The notes under the pieces: model-generated | What the model was told of the DNA's origin: nothing | Database searches by the model: none | What the model saw: the letters and a program-made list of their open reading frames with translations, nothing else | Part shown: positions 1-7,224 of the stretch, piece by piece | Layout of the letters: every line of letters starts with the position of its first letter | How positions within the stretch are numbered: position 1 is the first letter of the stretch | Position numbers and translations under genes: made by a program | Assembly: GCA_937894585.1 (NCBI GenBank) | Contig: CALBGO010000046.1 | Coordinates: 1 to 19,730 of the forward strand | DNA from: an uncultured Eubacterium sp. | Lineage (GTDB): Bacteria; Bacillota; Clostridia; Peptostreptococcales; Anaerovoracaceae | Reading direction: 5' to 3' | DNA length: 19,730 nt

Positions 1-30
1 GTTAGCCAGCGAGTTTCATGACGCATTGGT

Positions 31-47
31 GCCTTTCGCAGAAAGGC
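31..47 (+). promoter_or_regulatory. Hairpin overlapping the ridA Shine-Dalgarno
   Basis: The arms GCCTTTC (31-37) and GAAAGGC (41-47) form a perfect 7-bp stem around the loop GCA. The 3' arm overlaps the only purine-rich ribosome-binding candidate for ridA (aaaggcgg, about 42-49). The folded form could therefore mask the ribosome site. It might instead be the remnant of a terminator from an upstream gene outside the window, but no T-run follows it. The pairing is seen directly; the regulatory role is inference. Confidence 0.4.
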
Positions 48-58
48 GGAATATAGAT

Positions 59-439
59 ATGAGAAAAATTATTGCAACAGACAAAGCACCTGCAGCAATC
101 GGCCCTTATGCACAGGCAAATCAGGCAGGAGATTTCATCTTCACTTCCGGACAGATTCCTATTGATCCTGCAACAGGAGAACTTGCCGCAGGCGGTATTG
201 CCGAACAGACCAGACAGTCTCTGGAAAACATTAAGGCAATTTTAGAAGAAGCAGGCTCCGGAATGGACAAAGTCATTAAAACCACCTGTTTTTTAAACGA
301 TATTGCCGACTTTTCCGCTATGAACGAAGTTTACGCGCAGTACTTTACCGACGGATTCTTCCCGTCCCGCTCCGCATTTGAAGTTGCCGCTCTTCCAAAA
401 GGCGCTCTGGTTGAAATTGAAGCTATCGCACTGAAGTAA
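59..439 (+). CDS. ridA: RidA family reactive enamine/imine deaminase
   Basis: The product is a 126-residue protein of the RidA/YjgF/UK114 family, small trimeric cytosolic enzymes that hydrolyse reactive enamine/imine intermediates such as 2-aminoacrylate made by PLP enzymes. The N-terminus (MRKIIATDKAPAAIGPYAQA) and the TSGQIP segment are typical. The conserved arginine (R104 in PSRSAFEV) and glutamate (E119 in GALVEIEA) that hold the substrate carboxylate are present. Length matches the family. I chose the ATG at 59 because homologues begin here and a purine-rich site (aaaggcgg) lies about 10 bases upstream; an in-frame start at 26 would add 11 atypical residues. It is the only plus-strand gene recognised, head-on to the presumed replication direction, and ends at a strong terminator. 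Confidence 0.95.
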   Translation: MRKIIATDKAPAAIGPYAQANQAGDFIFTSGQIPIDPATGELAAGGIAEQTRQSLENIKAILEEAGSGMDKVIKTTCFLNDIADFSAMNEVYAQYFTDGFFPSRSAFEVAALPKGALVEIEAIALK

Positions 440-443
440 AATC

Positions 444-484
444 AAAAGCCCGCTATCGATATTTCAAAGATGACGGGCTTTTTT
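444..484. terminator. Bidirectional Rho-independent terminator between ridA and the acetyltransferase gene
   Basis: The arms AAAAGCCCG (444-452) and CGGGCTTTT (474-482) pair perfectly and are followed by T residues to 484 on the plus strand. On the minus strand the same hairpin is followed by a T-rich stretch (TTTTGATTTT). It lies 4 bases after the ridA stop and about 20 bases after the stop of the convergent acetyltransferase gene, so it probably serves both. Confidence 0.85.
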
Positions 485-506
485 CATATACTTTTTTCTT
501 GCTTTT

Positions 507-1046
507 TTATGCGTTCCTCTGAAAGTATTCTTCCTTCAGCATGGAAAATACCATTGAATCCCGCAGAGTTCCGTCATAGGTTTTATAAATCCTGCGAATT
601 GTTCCCTCGTAAGTGAAACCGCACTTTTCGATAATGCGCTGCGAACGCTTATTGACTGTGCTGGTGCAGATTCCTACCTGCGAAAGTTCCAGCTCTGTAA
701 AGGCAAAGCGAAGCACTTCCTCGGCAGCCTCTGTCATATAGCCTTTTCCCCAGTGCTCTTCGGCAAGATTATACCCCAGCTCCCTGCTGTTTGCATCCGG
801 TCTGATATGATCCGGTTCCAAAGCGATCACACCGACTACCCGGTCGTCTCCCTTAATTCTGATCGCCCAGGCTTCAGGAGGCATAAAAACAGTCTCTATG
901 ATTTCCCTTGACTCTTCCACACTTCTGTGAGGCGCCCAGCCTGCCGGCGGCCCTACATTGGGATTGCTTGCATATGCATATACATCTTCTGCATCATCTA
1001 CAGTAAACATCTTCAAAATCAGTCGTTCGGTCTCCAGTGTTTTCAT
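507..1046 (-). CDS. GNAT N-acetyltransferase, RimJ/RimL-like
   Basis: The product is a 179-residue cytosolic acetyltransferase of the GNAT superfamily, closest to the RimJ/RimL type that acetylates protein N-termini or small amines with acetyl-CoA. It starts with the typical TERLILK segment. It carries the acetyl-CoA pyrophosphate loop around GYNLAEEHWGKGYMTEA and the C-terminal EKCGFTYEGTIRR signature. The ATG start has a GGAGGT ribosome site 5 bases upstream. It is the last gene of the minus-strand series and faces the bidirectional terminator. The 125 bases separating it from the LtaS-like gene make co-transcription uncertain. The substrate cannot be told from sequence. Confidence 0.88.
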   Translation of the reverse strand: MKTLETERLILKMFTVDDAEDVYAYASNPNVGPPAGWAPHRSVEESREIIETVFMPPEAWAIRIKGDDRVVGVIALEPDHIRPDANSRELGYNLAEEHWGKGYMTEAAEEVLRFAFTELELSQVGICTSTVNKRSQRIIEKCGFTYEGTIRRIYKTYDGTLRDSMVFSMLKEEYFQRNA

Positions 1047-1082
1047 ATCTTACCTCCGCGGCAAATACCGCCGTTTCAAATA

Positions 1083-1120
1083 TTTTAAGATTCCGCCGAT
1101 ATCCCTCCAAAATCTTAAAA
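1083..1120. repeat. 10-bp inverted repeat in the LtaS-like/acetyltransferase gap
   Basis: TTTTAAGATT (1083-1092) and AATCTTAAAA (1111-1120) are perfect reverse complements separated by 18 bases. The element lies about 37 bases upstream of the acetyltransferase start. No T-run follows it, so it is a poor terminator. It may be an operator or a leader structure; I cannot tell which. Confidence 0.35.
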
Positions 1121-1171
1121 CAGCTTCTGCTTATTCTGTTTATTCTGCGTCACAAAAAATCCGCCGCATTT

Positions 1172-3154
1172 TTACTCTGTGGTACTGATAATTTCTTTGT
1201 TGGATTTATCAATCTGGCTGACCTTCATATTTACGGCATCTGCAGGGTCCACTTCTTCCTGCAGTCCCAAAAGATTCGGTCCCAGATAAATCGTCTTCAA
1301 AGTCTCGCCGTCCAAAGTCACCTTACTGAACTCTGTAAAGTTCTGCCCTTTGATATAATACTTTCCGCCGATATTAACGACTTCATCTACCTTTATTTTC
1401 TTGACGCCCAGTGTCATATCCGTTCTCTCAAACGGATTCTTTCCGCCGTATATATATCCTTTTCCGTAATACATATCATATCCCAGCGTCTCCAGATTTT
1501 TCAGGTAATCCGCTGAATCATGATCTTTACTCTGATGATATTTGATTGTCGTTCCCGTATGAATTCCAATCCGGTCAAAAACCTCGGCAGCAAGCTGATA
1601 TGCCGCCAGGTCGTTATCCTCTTTTTCCATCTCGAAATTGCTCCAGATTACATATTCGGTCTGATATAAGTTCTTTTCGTCGTAATGTTCTTCTGTCACA
1701 TCCAACGCCGGAATATGATCTCCGTACATAACCAGAACCACATCTTCATCGTATTTGGAAAGTGTATCGGTCAGTTCCGCGATAAACTGATCCATCTCGT
1801 AAATCTGATTTACATAGTATTCATATTTCCATCTGGTTTCTTCGTCAGGCGCAGCCGTCACACGAACCTTAGGATTCTTGATAATCTGCTCTGTCGGATA
1901 CTGACCGTGACCCTGTACGGAAATCGTATAAATATAATCCCTTTCCTTTGTGGATTTCATAGTTTCCATAATTTGCTCGGTCAGAATATCGTCCTTCGCC
2001 CAGTTTTTCGGCGTTTTTGCCGCGCCGCTCATATATTCCAGCGATGTGAAGCTGTCATATCCGATATTGGCAAATACATCGTTTCTGTTATAGAAAAGCG
2101 CCCTGTGATTATGAATTGCGTGAGTTCCGTATCCCATAGATTTCAAATCAAAGGCAATGCTTTCGCCGGTTCTTTCATTCAACACAGACTTAAACGGATA
2201 TTCTCCCGGACCGAAGAATTTCACGCTGATTCCGGTCATCACCTCAAATTCCGTGTTGGCGGTTCCCGCGCCGCATGCCGGAACAGTCAGATTGCCCGAT
2301 GAGCAGGTTTTCATCAGATGCCTGAAATTAGGCACTGCATCCTGCGAAAGTTCAATATTGTTAAACAGCGATGGATCTACAAAGGACTCCAGCTGCAGAA
2401 ACAGAATGTTCGGGTGTTTTTCATCTTCGTCCGTTTCGACAAGCTTCATCGTCCCGTCTTCATTATACTGTTCTTTATCAAAAATTGCTTTTACCATTTT
2501 TTCATCATAGCCATTAGGCTTTGAAATTCCGGTATTTACCCATGTATTGATGAAGCAGTACGGCACGCCGTAATCCTGATAAGCATATGCCAGATTTCCG
2601 AAGAAAGTGCTTAAAACCCCGGTGCGAATCAGTCCGAAAGTGGACCCGAAAGCCAGCGCAACAACCAGAACGGTTCCCGCCAGATTTCGCTTCCAGTTCA
2701 CAGGATTCTTCTTTTTCGGTCCTTTTATAAAAAGCAGAATCAAAGCGGCAAGGACCAGCGCAATCCCCCCGCCGATTAAAAGAATTTCCGTTTTCGTGAA
2801 ATAATTGGTAATAATCGTTGCGCCGTCGGTAATGTTGCTCAAGTCCTTCACCGTGAAAGGCGTCATTCTCTGCATCAATATAATTCCGTTGGTAATACCA
2901 AGCGCCATCCAGAGAATCGTAACGATTGTAACAACAAAGGCTCTCCTCCGAAACAGAGAGGCAAGTACCAGTGTTGCGAATATAATCAGCGTATTATACA
3001 GGAAAATAACGGGACTTTCTGCCAGAAACACAAAACCCCCAAACCCCTTCCGCGCTAAAGTTTCAATGAGAAAGTTGAGCAGGAATGCCCAGACAAAACA
3101 AAAAACAAAACTGTTCCTGAGATATTTCTGATAAAATTGTTTCAAATTCTTCAT
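1172..3154 (-). CDS. LtaS-like membrane sulfatase/phosphatidylglycerol phosphotransferase family protein
   Basis: The product is a 660-residue LTA synthase family protein. Five hydrophobic segments are visible (about residues 14-31, 47-67, 72-94, 121-143, 158-176), followed by an extracellular sulfatase-fold domain from about 247. Candidate metal and catalytic residues are E256 (LQLESF), T298 in GTANTEF (the nucleophile position of LtaS), H415-H-adjacent HGQYP, and D479/H480 in YGDHIP. Family members polymerise glycerol-phosphate from phosphatidylglycerol onto lipoteichoic acid or transfer phosphoglycerol to other glycans. A region of about 80 residues after the catalytic domain (578-660) looks like a small all-beta domain (IKGQNFTEFSKVTLDGETL). 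It follows rsmA by 18 bases, with an A/G-rich site upstream of the ATG, and is probably in the same operon. The exact product (LTA primase, synthase or another phosphoglycerol transferase) is not resolvable. Confidence 0.88.
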   Translation of the reverse strand: MKNLKQFYQKYLRNSFVFCFVWAFLLNFLIETLARKGFGGFVFLAESPVIFLYNTLIIFATLVLASLFRRRAFVVTIVTILWMALGITNGIILMQRMTPFTVKDLSNITDGATIITNYFTKTEILLIGGGIALVLAALILLFIKGPKKKNPVNWKRNLAGTVLVVALAFGSTFGLIRTGVLSTFFGNLAYAYQDYGVPYCFINTWVNTGISKPNGYDEKMVKAIFDKEQYNEDGTMKLVETDEDEKHPNILFLQLESFVDPSLFNNIELSQDAVPNFRHLMKTCSSGNLTVPACGAGTANTEFEVMTGISVKFFGPGEYPFKSVLNERTGESIAFDLKSMGYGTHAIHNHRALFYNRNDVFANIGYDSFTSLEYMSGAAKTPKNWAKDDILTEQIMETMKSTKERDYIYTISVQGHGQYPTEQIIKNPKVRVTAAPDEETRWKYEYYVNQIYEMDQFIAELTDTLSKYDEDVVLVMYGDHIPALDVTEEHYDEKNLYQTEYVIWSNFEMEKEDNDLAAYQLAAEVFDRIGIHTGTTIKYHQSKDHDSADYLKNLETLGYDMYYGKGYIYGGKNPFERTDMTLGVKKIKVDEVVNIGGKYYIKGQNFTEFSKVTLDGETLKTIYLGPNLLGLQEEVDPADAVNMKVSQIDKSNKEIISTTE

Positions 3155-3172
3155 CTTCCGCTATCCTCTTTT

Positions 3173-4027
3173 CTAATCCCTTTTATACAATTCATCGGCA
3201 AGTGCCGCAAACTCTTCAATCGACAAAGTTTCAGCCCTGCGTTTTTCGTCAATACCTGCCGCAAGAAGACTTTCCCTGATTGCTTCTTTCGAAAAATCGT
3301 CTAATTGCGATAATGAATTTAATAATGTTTTGCGGCGCTGCCCGAAGCCTGCTTTTACACATCGGAAAAACAGTGATTCGTCGAGAAGCGAAACAGGCTT
3401 GTCCTTTCTGATATCAAGACGAAGCACTGCGGAATCTACCTTCGGTACAGGGTAAAATACCTCTTTCGGAACGACTGCAACAGTAGAAACAGTACAGTAA
3501 TACTGCACAGCCACAGACAATGCGCCGTAGGCTTTGGTTCCCGGACCCGACTTAATCCTGTCCGCAACCTCTTTCTGCATCATAATGGTAATACTGTCCG
3601 CCTGAATATGTTCTTCCAAAAGATTCATAATAATCGGGGTGGTGATATAATACGGCAGATTTCCGATAATCTTTACCCTGCGGCATCCCGCTTCTTTTAT
3701 AACGGCATTCAGGTCGGTCTTTAAGACATCCTGATTGATAATTTCAACATTATCAAACTCGGCGAGGGTATCTTTTAAAATCGGAATCAGGTTCCGGTCA
3801 ATCTCCACTGCAATCACTTTCTTTGCAAGGCAGGCTGCTTCTTTTGTCAGAACTCCGATACCCGGCCCGATTTCAATGACTAAATCTTCATCTGTGATTT
3901 CTGTCGCATCGATAATTTTATCTATGATATTTTTATCGGTAAGAAAATTCTGTCCCAGACTTTTAGACAGCTTAAATCCGTATTTTTCTTTTATCTCTCC
4001 TATGGTTGAAGGTGCATATAGTTTCAT
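3173..4027 (-). CDS. rsmA: 16S rRNA (adenine(1518)-N6/adenine(1519)-N6)-dimethyltransferase
   Basis: The product is a 284-residue RsmA/KsgA. It dimethylates two adjacent adenines in the 3'-terminal hairpin loop of 16S rRNA using SAM, a late 30S assembly step. Visible motifs are SLGQNFLTD (23-31), the SAM loop EIGPGIGVLT (52-61), VEID (74-77) and the catalytic NLPYYITT (123-130). Length matches the family. Its ATG overlaps the rnmV stop in an ATGA junction (4024-4027), suggesting translational coupling. The rnmV-rsmA pairing is conserved across Firmicutes and links 5S and 16S rRNA maturation. Confidence 0.97.
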   Translation of the reverse strand: MKLYAPSTIGEIKEKYGFKLSKSLGQNFLTDKNIIDKIIDATEITDEDLVIEIGPGIGVLTKEAACLAKKVIAVEIDRNLIPILKDTLAEFDNVEIINQDVLKTDLNAVIKEAGCRRVKIIGNLPYYITTPIIMNLLEEHIQADSITIMMQKEVADRIKSGPGTKAYGALSVAVQYYCTVSTVAVVPKEVFYPVPKVDSAVLRLDIRKDKPVSLLDESLFFRCVKAGFGQRRKTLLNSLSQLDDFSKEAIRESLLAAGIDEKRRAETLSIEEFAALADELYKRD

Positions 4028-4584
4028 TCCAGTTCCTTTACCTTTTCATAAAATTCTTCTCTTGAAATACCCAGACAATTGAGCTTCTTGAGGAATGTTC
4101 TGCTGTTTCCGTAACCCACAGACAACAGATTTCCCAGCTTTTCACGCCGTTTTCCCGCACAGGCGCCGCCTGCAAGACCGTGATTGATCAGGTCGTCCAT
4201 TGTAAAGGTTTCGCCTTCCCCGCTAAGTGTGCATCTTGCGTTTAACAAAGCTTCCTCGATATCCGCCGGCGAAGCATTTTCCACACCGATATCACCCTTT
4301 TTCAGCGCTTTGCCCCGGGGCAGAAAGGCCTGCTTGCAGTCCGGATATTTTGCTGTAATCTTTCTGCGGATTTTTTCACCTGCATAATCGGGATCTGTGA
4401 AAACGATAATTCCCTGAGAACGGTAAGCTTTATCGATTACTGCCCACATAGTCTCCGGCATACCGAATCCGTGAGTTTCGACAGTTACCGCCTCCACTGC
4501 TCTTTTGACTGCGGCTGTATCGTCTCTGCCTTCCACAATGATGGCTTCTTTAATCTTCTTCTTTGTCGCTCTGTTGTCCGTCAC
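4024..4584 (-). CDS. rnmV: Ribonuclease M5 (5S rRNA maturation)
   Basis: The product is a 186-residue TOPRIM-domain RNase M5, which trims 5S rRNA precursor in Firmicutes. The TOPRIM acidic residues are visible: E18 in IIVEGRDD and D64/D66 in FTDPDYAGE. The C-terminal half carries SVGYGNSRTFLKKLN and GISREEF as in the family. The start is GTG, chosen because a strong AGGAGGG lies 5-6 bases upstream; there is no better ATG. The 5' end overlaps divIC by 35 bases in another frame and the 3' end overlaps rsmA by 4 bases, so all three are probably one transcript with coupled translation. Confidence 0.95.
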   Translation of the reverse strand: MTDNRATKKKIKEAIIVEGRDDTAAVKRAVEAVTVETHGFGMPETMWAVIDKAYRSQGIIVFTDPDYAGEKIRRKITAKYPDCKQAFLPRGKALKKGDIGVENASPADIEEALLNARCTLSGEGETFTMDDLINHGLAGGACAGKRREKLGNLLSVGYGNSRTFLKKLNCLGISREEFYEKVKELE

Positions 4585-5017
4585 CGTTTCCCTCCTGCTT
4601 ATTTTCCTTCAAATCATCATCGGTAATGTAAAGAATCTCTCCCGGTTTAATCATACGCAGCTGAATTCTTGCCTGTTCTTCTATGTAATCCAGGTCGTTT
4701 ACATTTTTCAGTTCTTCTTTCAGTGACTGCTCCTCCTGCAGAAGATTTTTTTTCTGCTGTTTCAGTTCTTCCTGCTCGGCCCTCAAGTCAAAAATATTTT
4801 TAACGGACATACCGACGACCGCTATCATCACTAATACGATAGCGGTCAGAATCAGTCTGCCCCGATTGATCTTCATTTTCTTTTTCTTTTTTTTCGGCGT
4901 GCAGGAAACCCCGCTCTCACCGGCGTATTGCATCTGCTGGCTGCTGCGGTTTTCGTCCGGCTTCTGCATACCGCTGCGTTCAAATTCTCTGATTCTCCCT
5001 TTTCTCCTCTTTTTCAT
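4550..5017 (-). CDS. divIC: DivIC/FtsB-type septum formation initiator
   Basis: The product is a 155-residue bitopic division protein. It has a long basic N-terminal cytoplasmic region with a lysine run (about 42-47), one membrane segment (about 54-71, GRLILTAIVLVMIAVVGMSV), a coiled coil (about 74-105) and the conserved DivIC tail DLDYIEEQARIQLRMIKPGEI. Family members form the FtsL-DivIC-DivIB complex that activates septal peptidoglycan synthesis. I used the ATG at 5017 (MKKRRKGRIREF); the frame is open further upstream but that extension overlaps yabQ and is unlike the family. The ribosome site is modest (CGGGGA). The yabP-yabQ-divIC order is standard in Firmicutes. A housekeeping promoter inside yabQ probably gives vegetative expression. 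Confidence 0.9.
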   Translation of the reverse strand: MKKRRKGRIREFERSGMQKPDENRSSQQMQYAGESGVSCTPKKKKKKMKINRGRLILTAIVLVMIAVVGMSVKNIFDLRAEQEELKQQKKNLLQEEQSLKEELKNVNDLDYIEEQARIQLRMIKPGEILYITDDDLKENKQEGNGDGQQSDKEED

Positions 5018-5036
5018 ATATGTATCCCCGAAATTT

Positions 5037-5354
5037 TTACTTTTTTTTATCTGTTTTTTCCCGTTTTGACGGTAATAGTATACCACAAATGACCTTTTTC
5101 CACAACAAAATGCCCACGCCCATAGCTGCAAGACCGTGAAGACTCACGATACCTCTTGATGCACTATACAAAAACTCACTGAATAAAAAGGACGCGCAAA
5201 TCCACATACCCAGATAAAGAATTCCGCAAAGAATCCGTCTGCCGCCGCACCTTTCAATCACTTTTTCTCCCGCTGTAAACAGCAGCATCACAGAAAGTCC
5301 GCAATAAAACATCATAAAGACTTCATGAAGTTCTCTCTCTATCAGCGCAGTCAT
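5037..5354 (-). CDS. yabQ: Spore cortex biosynthesis protein YabQ
   Basis: The product is a 105-residue hydrophobic protein with about three membrane segments (visible stretches FMMFYCGLSVMLLF, ILCGILYLGMWICASFLF, and LAAMGVGILLWKKVICGILL) and a basic tail. It matches short clostridial YabQ, a mother-cell membrane protein needed for cortex formation. The ATG at 5354 overlaps the yabP stop as ATGA, which decides the start; a TTG at 5381 with a purine-rich site upstream would add nine residues. The assignment leans on position directly after yabP and before divIC as well as on the membrane pattern. The 3' part of the gene carries a probable promoter for divIC. Confidence 0.85.
   Translation of the reverse strand: MTALIERELHEVFMMFYCGLSVMLLFTAGEKVIERCGGRRILCGILYLGMWICASFLFSEFLYSASRGIVSLHGLAAMGVGILLWKKVICGILLPSKREKTDKKK
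5077..5105 (-). promoter_or_regulatory. Probable sigma-A extended -10 promoter for divIC-rnmV-rsmA
   Basis: On the minus strand the sequence is TTGTGG (5105-5100), a 17-base spacer, then TATACT (5082-5077) immediately preceded by TGG, an extended -10. It lies inside the end of yabQ and about 60 bases upstream of the divIC ATG. This would uncouple vegetative divIC, rnmV and rsmA from sporulation-specific yabPQ transcription. The motifs are seen; the activity is inferred. Confidence 0.6.
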
Positions 5355-5617
5355 CTTGTAAATCTCTTTTTCAGCCGACAAAGGATTCCCGCCTCGGTTT
5401 TCCTTACGCTGTAAGTAATTGACTCAAATTCTCCCGATGCAGACAAGCGGCCTTCTTCTAAATCCAGTACTTCGATATGCAAATCCTTTCCGCATAAAAT
5501 CAGTCCCTCTTCCTGCAGATTCACCAAAATAGTTTCTTCATCAAAAGCTTCGACAGAAACCACATCGGTTACTGTCAGTTTTGTTTTGTTTTCAAGCTGT
5601 ATAAAATGATTTTCCAT
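5351..5617 (-). CDS. yabP: Sporulation protein YabP
   Basis: The product is an 88-residue protein of the YabP/YqfC family, required for normal spore formation and probably peripheral at the forespore-surrounding membrane in the mother cell. The family pattern is seen in TVTDVVSVEAFDEETILVNLQEEGLILCG followed by HIEVLDLEEGRLSASGEFESI (given here as two parts of one fold). The ATG has a near-perfect AAAGGAGGT eight bases upstream. It is the first gene of the yabP-yabQ-divIC series. Upstream on the minus strand, CATATAAT (5648-5641) resembles a sigma-E -10 element, but I see no convincing -35, so sigma-E control is expected from relatives rather than shown. Confidence 0.92.
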   Translation of the reverse strand: MENHFIQLENKTKLTVTDVVSVEAFDEETILVNLQEEGLILCGKDLHIEVLDLEEGRLSASGEFESITYSVRKTEAGILCRLKKRFTR

Positions 5618-5640
5618 TGCACAAGACCTCCTTTACAGAG

Positions 5641-5648
5641 ATTATATG
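5641..5648 (-). promoter_or_regulatory. Candidate -10 element for yabP (sigma-E-like)
   Basis: The minus strand reads CATATAAT here, about 24 bases before the yabP start, close to the sigma-E -10 consensus (CATACAAT type). The region 13-15 bases further upstream lacks a recognisable sigma-E -35, so this is only suggestive. In Bacillus yabP is expressed in the mother cell, which is why the match is worth recording. Confidence 0.3.
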
Positions 5649-5727
5649 CTGCACAATGGAAAACTTTTCCTCAAAAGACTACAGAAGACAAGCTGATTCA
5701 GCCTGCCTTCCCGTTCTGATTTATTGC

Positions 5728-7224
5728 TTACAGGTATTTAAACGGATCGACCGGCGTGCCGTTTACCACGATTTCAAAATGACAGTGGGAACCGAAACTG
5801 TTTCCGGTATTTCCGACTTCCGCAATCTTCTGTCCCTGATATACCTTTTCACCTACACTGACATTGATGGAGTTGCAATGACCGTATCTGGTTCTGATTC
5901 CGTTTCCGTGATCGATTTCCACAAAAAGTCCGTAACCGCTGTACCAGCCGGCATATACTACCGTTCCTCCGTCGGAAGCGTAAATCGGTGTACCCGTTCC
6001 GCAGGCAAGGTCAAGTCCGTCGTGGTTTCTTCCCCATCTCCAGCCGAACTCCGAGGTCAGCGTATACCCGGATACCGGCATAATAAATGTGCCTGTCGGC
6101 GCAGTCTTCGGCAGTTTTTTTGTACCTTTCACCACAATTTTCTTTACAGGCTTTGTTATCATCTGAGATTTCAAAATCTCTTTCTTCGTTTCTTTGCCGT
6201 TTTCTCTGCTGATTTTTGCAGTGACAACTCTTTTTCCCACAGAACCCTTCTGCACTACTTTCTCTACATTTTCATAGAGAGAGTCGTCCTTTCTGACTTC
6301 GGTTTTATATTTAACCTTCTCCGCATAAGTCTTCTTTTCTGTAGTAACTACCGTTACAGCCGGAACTGCTTCGCTGATGATAATCTCATCTCCCACAAAA
6401 AGCATATCCATAGAAATATCCGGATTGGTCTCCTTCAGCTCTTCAAAGTCTATATCGAATTTCTGACAAATTCCCGAATAGGTATCGCCGCTCTTTACTT
6501 CATAAGAAATTTCCTCCGAGCCTCCGGTCATAATTTTTTCCCGAGCCTCTCCCGCGCTGCTGATATACGCCAGTTTGGTACTGACGGGCTTTACTTCTAC
6601 TTTTTCTTTGAAGCCGCTTTCCAGATAGGAAGTACGCTTATCTTCTTTCATATACTTCTTCTGAATCGACTTCAGTGTATGCAAAGCCGTCTTTTCACTC
6701 TCGCATGCCACAAAATATTGGTCGTCTATATAAATGCCGTAACCCTCTGCTTCCATATCCGACATATAGGTCAGTCTTTTCAGCACTGTGTCGATATCAT
6801 CAACATCTTTATCCAGAATCACTACATTTTTAAAAGTGATATTTTTTTCTGCGTCTATTTTTATCTTCGATCCGTACTCTTCGGAAAGCTCTGCACTGAC
6901 CATATCCAGAAGTTTGACCACATCTTCCTGATTCTTTACATAGCCGAGAGCTTTCCCGTTATACGAATACTGAAATCCCGTTGCATAGTTAAAAATCGCT
7001 ACCACACCGACAGCAACCAGTACAAACCCGGCAAAATGCAGCGCGATGCTTTTCTTTTTCTCTATGAATTTCTTTCTGTCCTCGTGAATTTTCTTAGCGA
7101 AGCGGTAATGTGCAATCAGACGCATTTTGTCGAGTTTCTGCTGACCTCTGTCATACCGGTCAACCAGAGACGCGGCTCCGCTTGTAATCCGGTTTATTAT
7201 TTTTTTGTATTTTTCTTTACCCAT
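5728..7224 (-). CDS. Membrane-anchored LysM-G5-M23 peptidoglycan endopeptidase
   Basis: The product is 498 residues with a basic cytoplasmic N-terminus, one membrane segment (about 60-80), an extracytoplasmic stalk, a LysM domain (about 239-284, YEVKSGDTYSGICQKFDI), a G5 domain (about 298-367) and a C-terminal M23 LytM domain (about 378-498). All zinc and catalytic residues of an active M23 peptidase are present: H401 and D405 in HDGLDL, H449 in GHC and H480/H482 in SHCHFE. It should cleave peptide crosslinks in peptidoglycan while LysM and G5 bind the wall. The ATG at 7224 has a GAGGCGG site and lies within the last 28 bases of the DnaD-like gene, so the two are translationally linked. It may act in division, engulfment or germination; sequence does not decide. 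Confidence 0.9.
   Translation of the reverse strand: MGKEKYKKIINRITSGAASLVDRYDRGQQKLDKMRLIAHYRFAKKIHEDRKKFIEKKKSIALHFAGFVLVAVGVVAIFNYATGFQYSYNGKALGYVKNQEDVVKLLDMVSAELSEEYGSKIKIDAEKNITFKNVVILDKDVDDIDTVLKRLTYMSDMEAEGYGIYIDDQYFVACESEKTALHTLKSIQKKYMKEDKRTSYLESGFKEKVEVKPVSTKLAYISSAGEAREKIMTGGSEEISYEVKSGDTYSGICQKFDIDFEELKETNPDISMDMLFVGDEIIISEAVPAVTVVTTEKKTYAEKVKYKTEVRKDDSLYENVEKVVQKGSVGKRVVTAKISRENGKETKKEILKSQMITKPVKKIVVKGTKKLPKTAPTGTFIMPVSGYTLTSEFGWRWGRNHDGLDLACGTGTPIYASDGGTVVYAGWYSGYGLFVEIDHGNGIRTRYGHCNSINVSVGEKVYQGQKIAEVGNTGNSFGSHCHFEIVVNGTPVDPFKYL

Noticed and set aside
1154..1173. AAAAAT/ATTTTT stem with a GC-only loop after the LtaS-like gene, as a possible terminator
   Set aside because: The stem is entirely A-T with all GC in the loop, which is not a stable terminator hairpin.
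4313..4322. 10-bp palindrome GCCCCGGGGC inside rnmV
   Set aside because: It is short, explained by coding sequence and not linked to any known site; it does not match NBS or parS.
5018..5131. Upstream extension of divIC by 38 residues
   Set aside because: The added residues overlap yabQ, are unlike DivIC N-termini and place the membrane segment unusually far in. The ATG at 5017 fits the family better.
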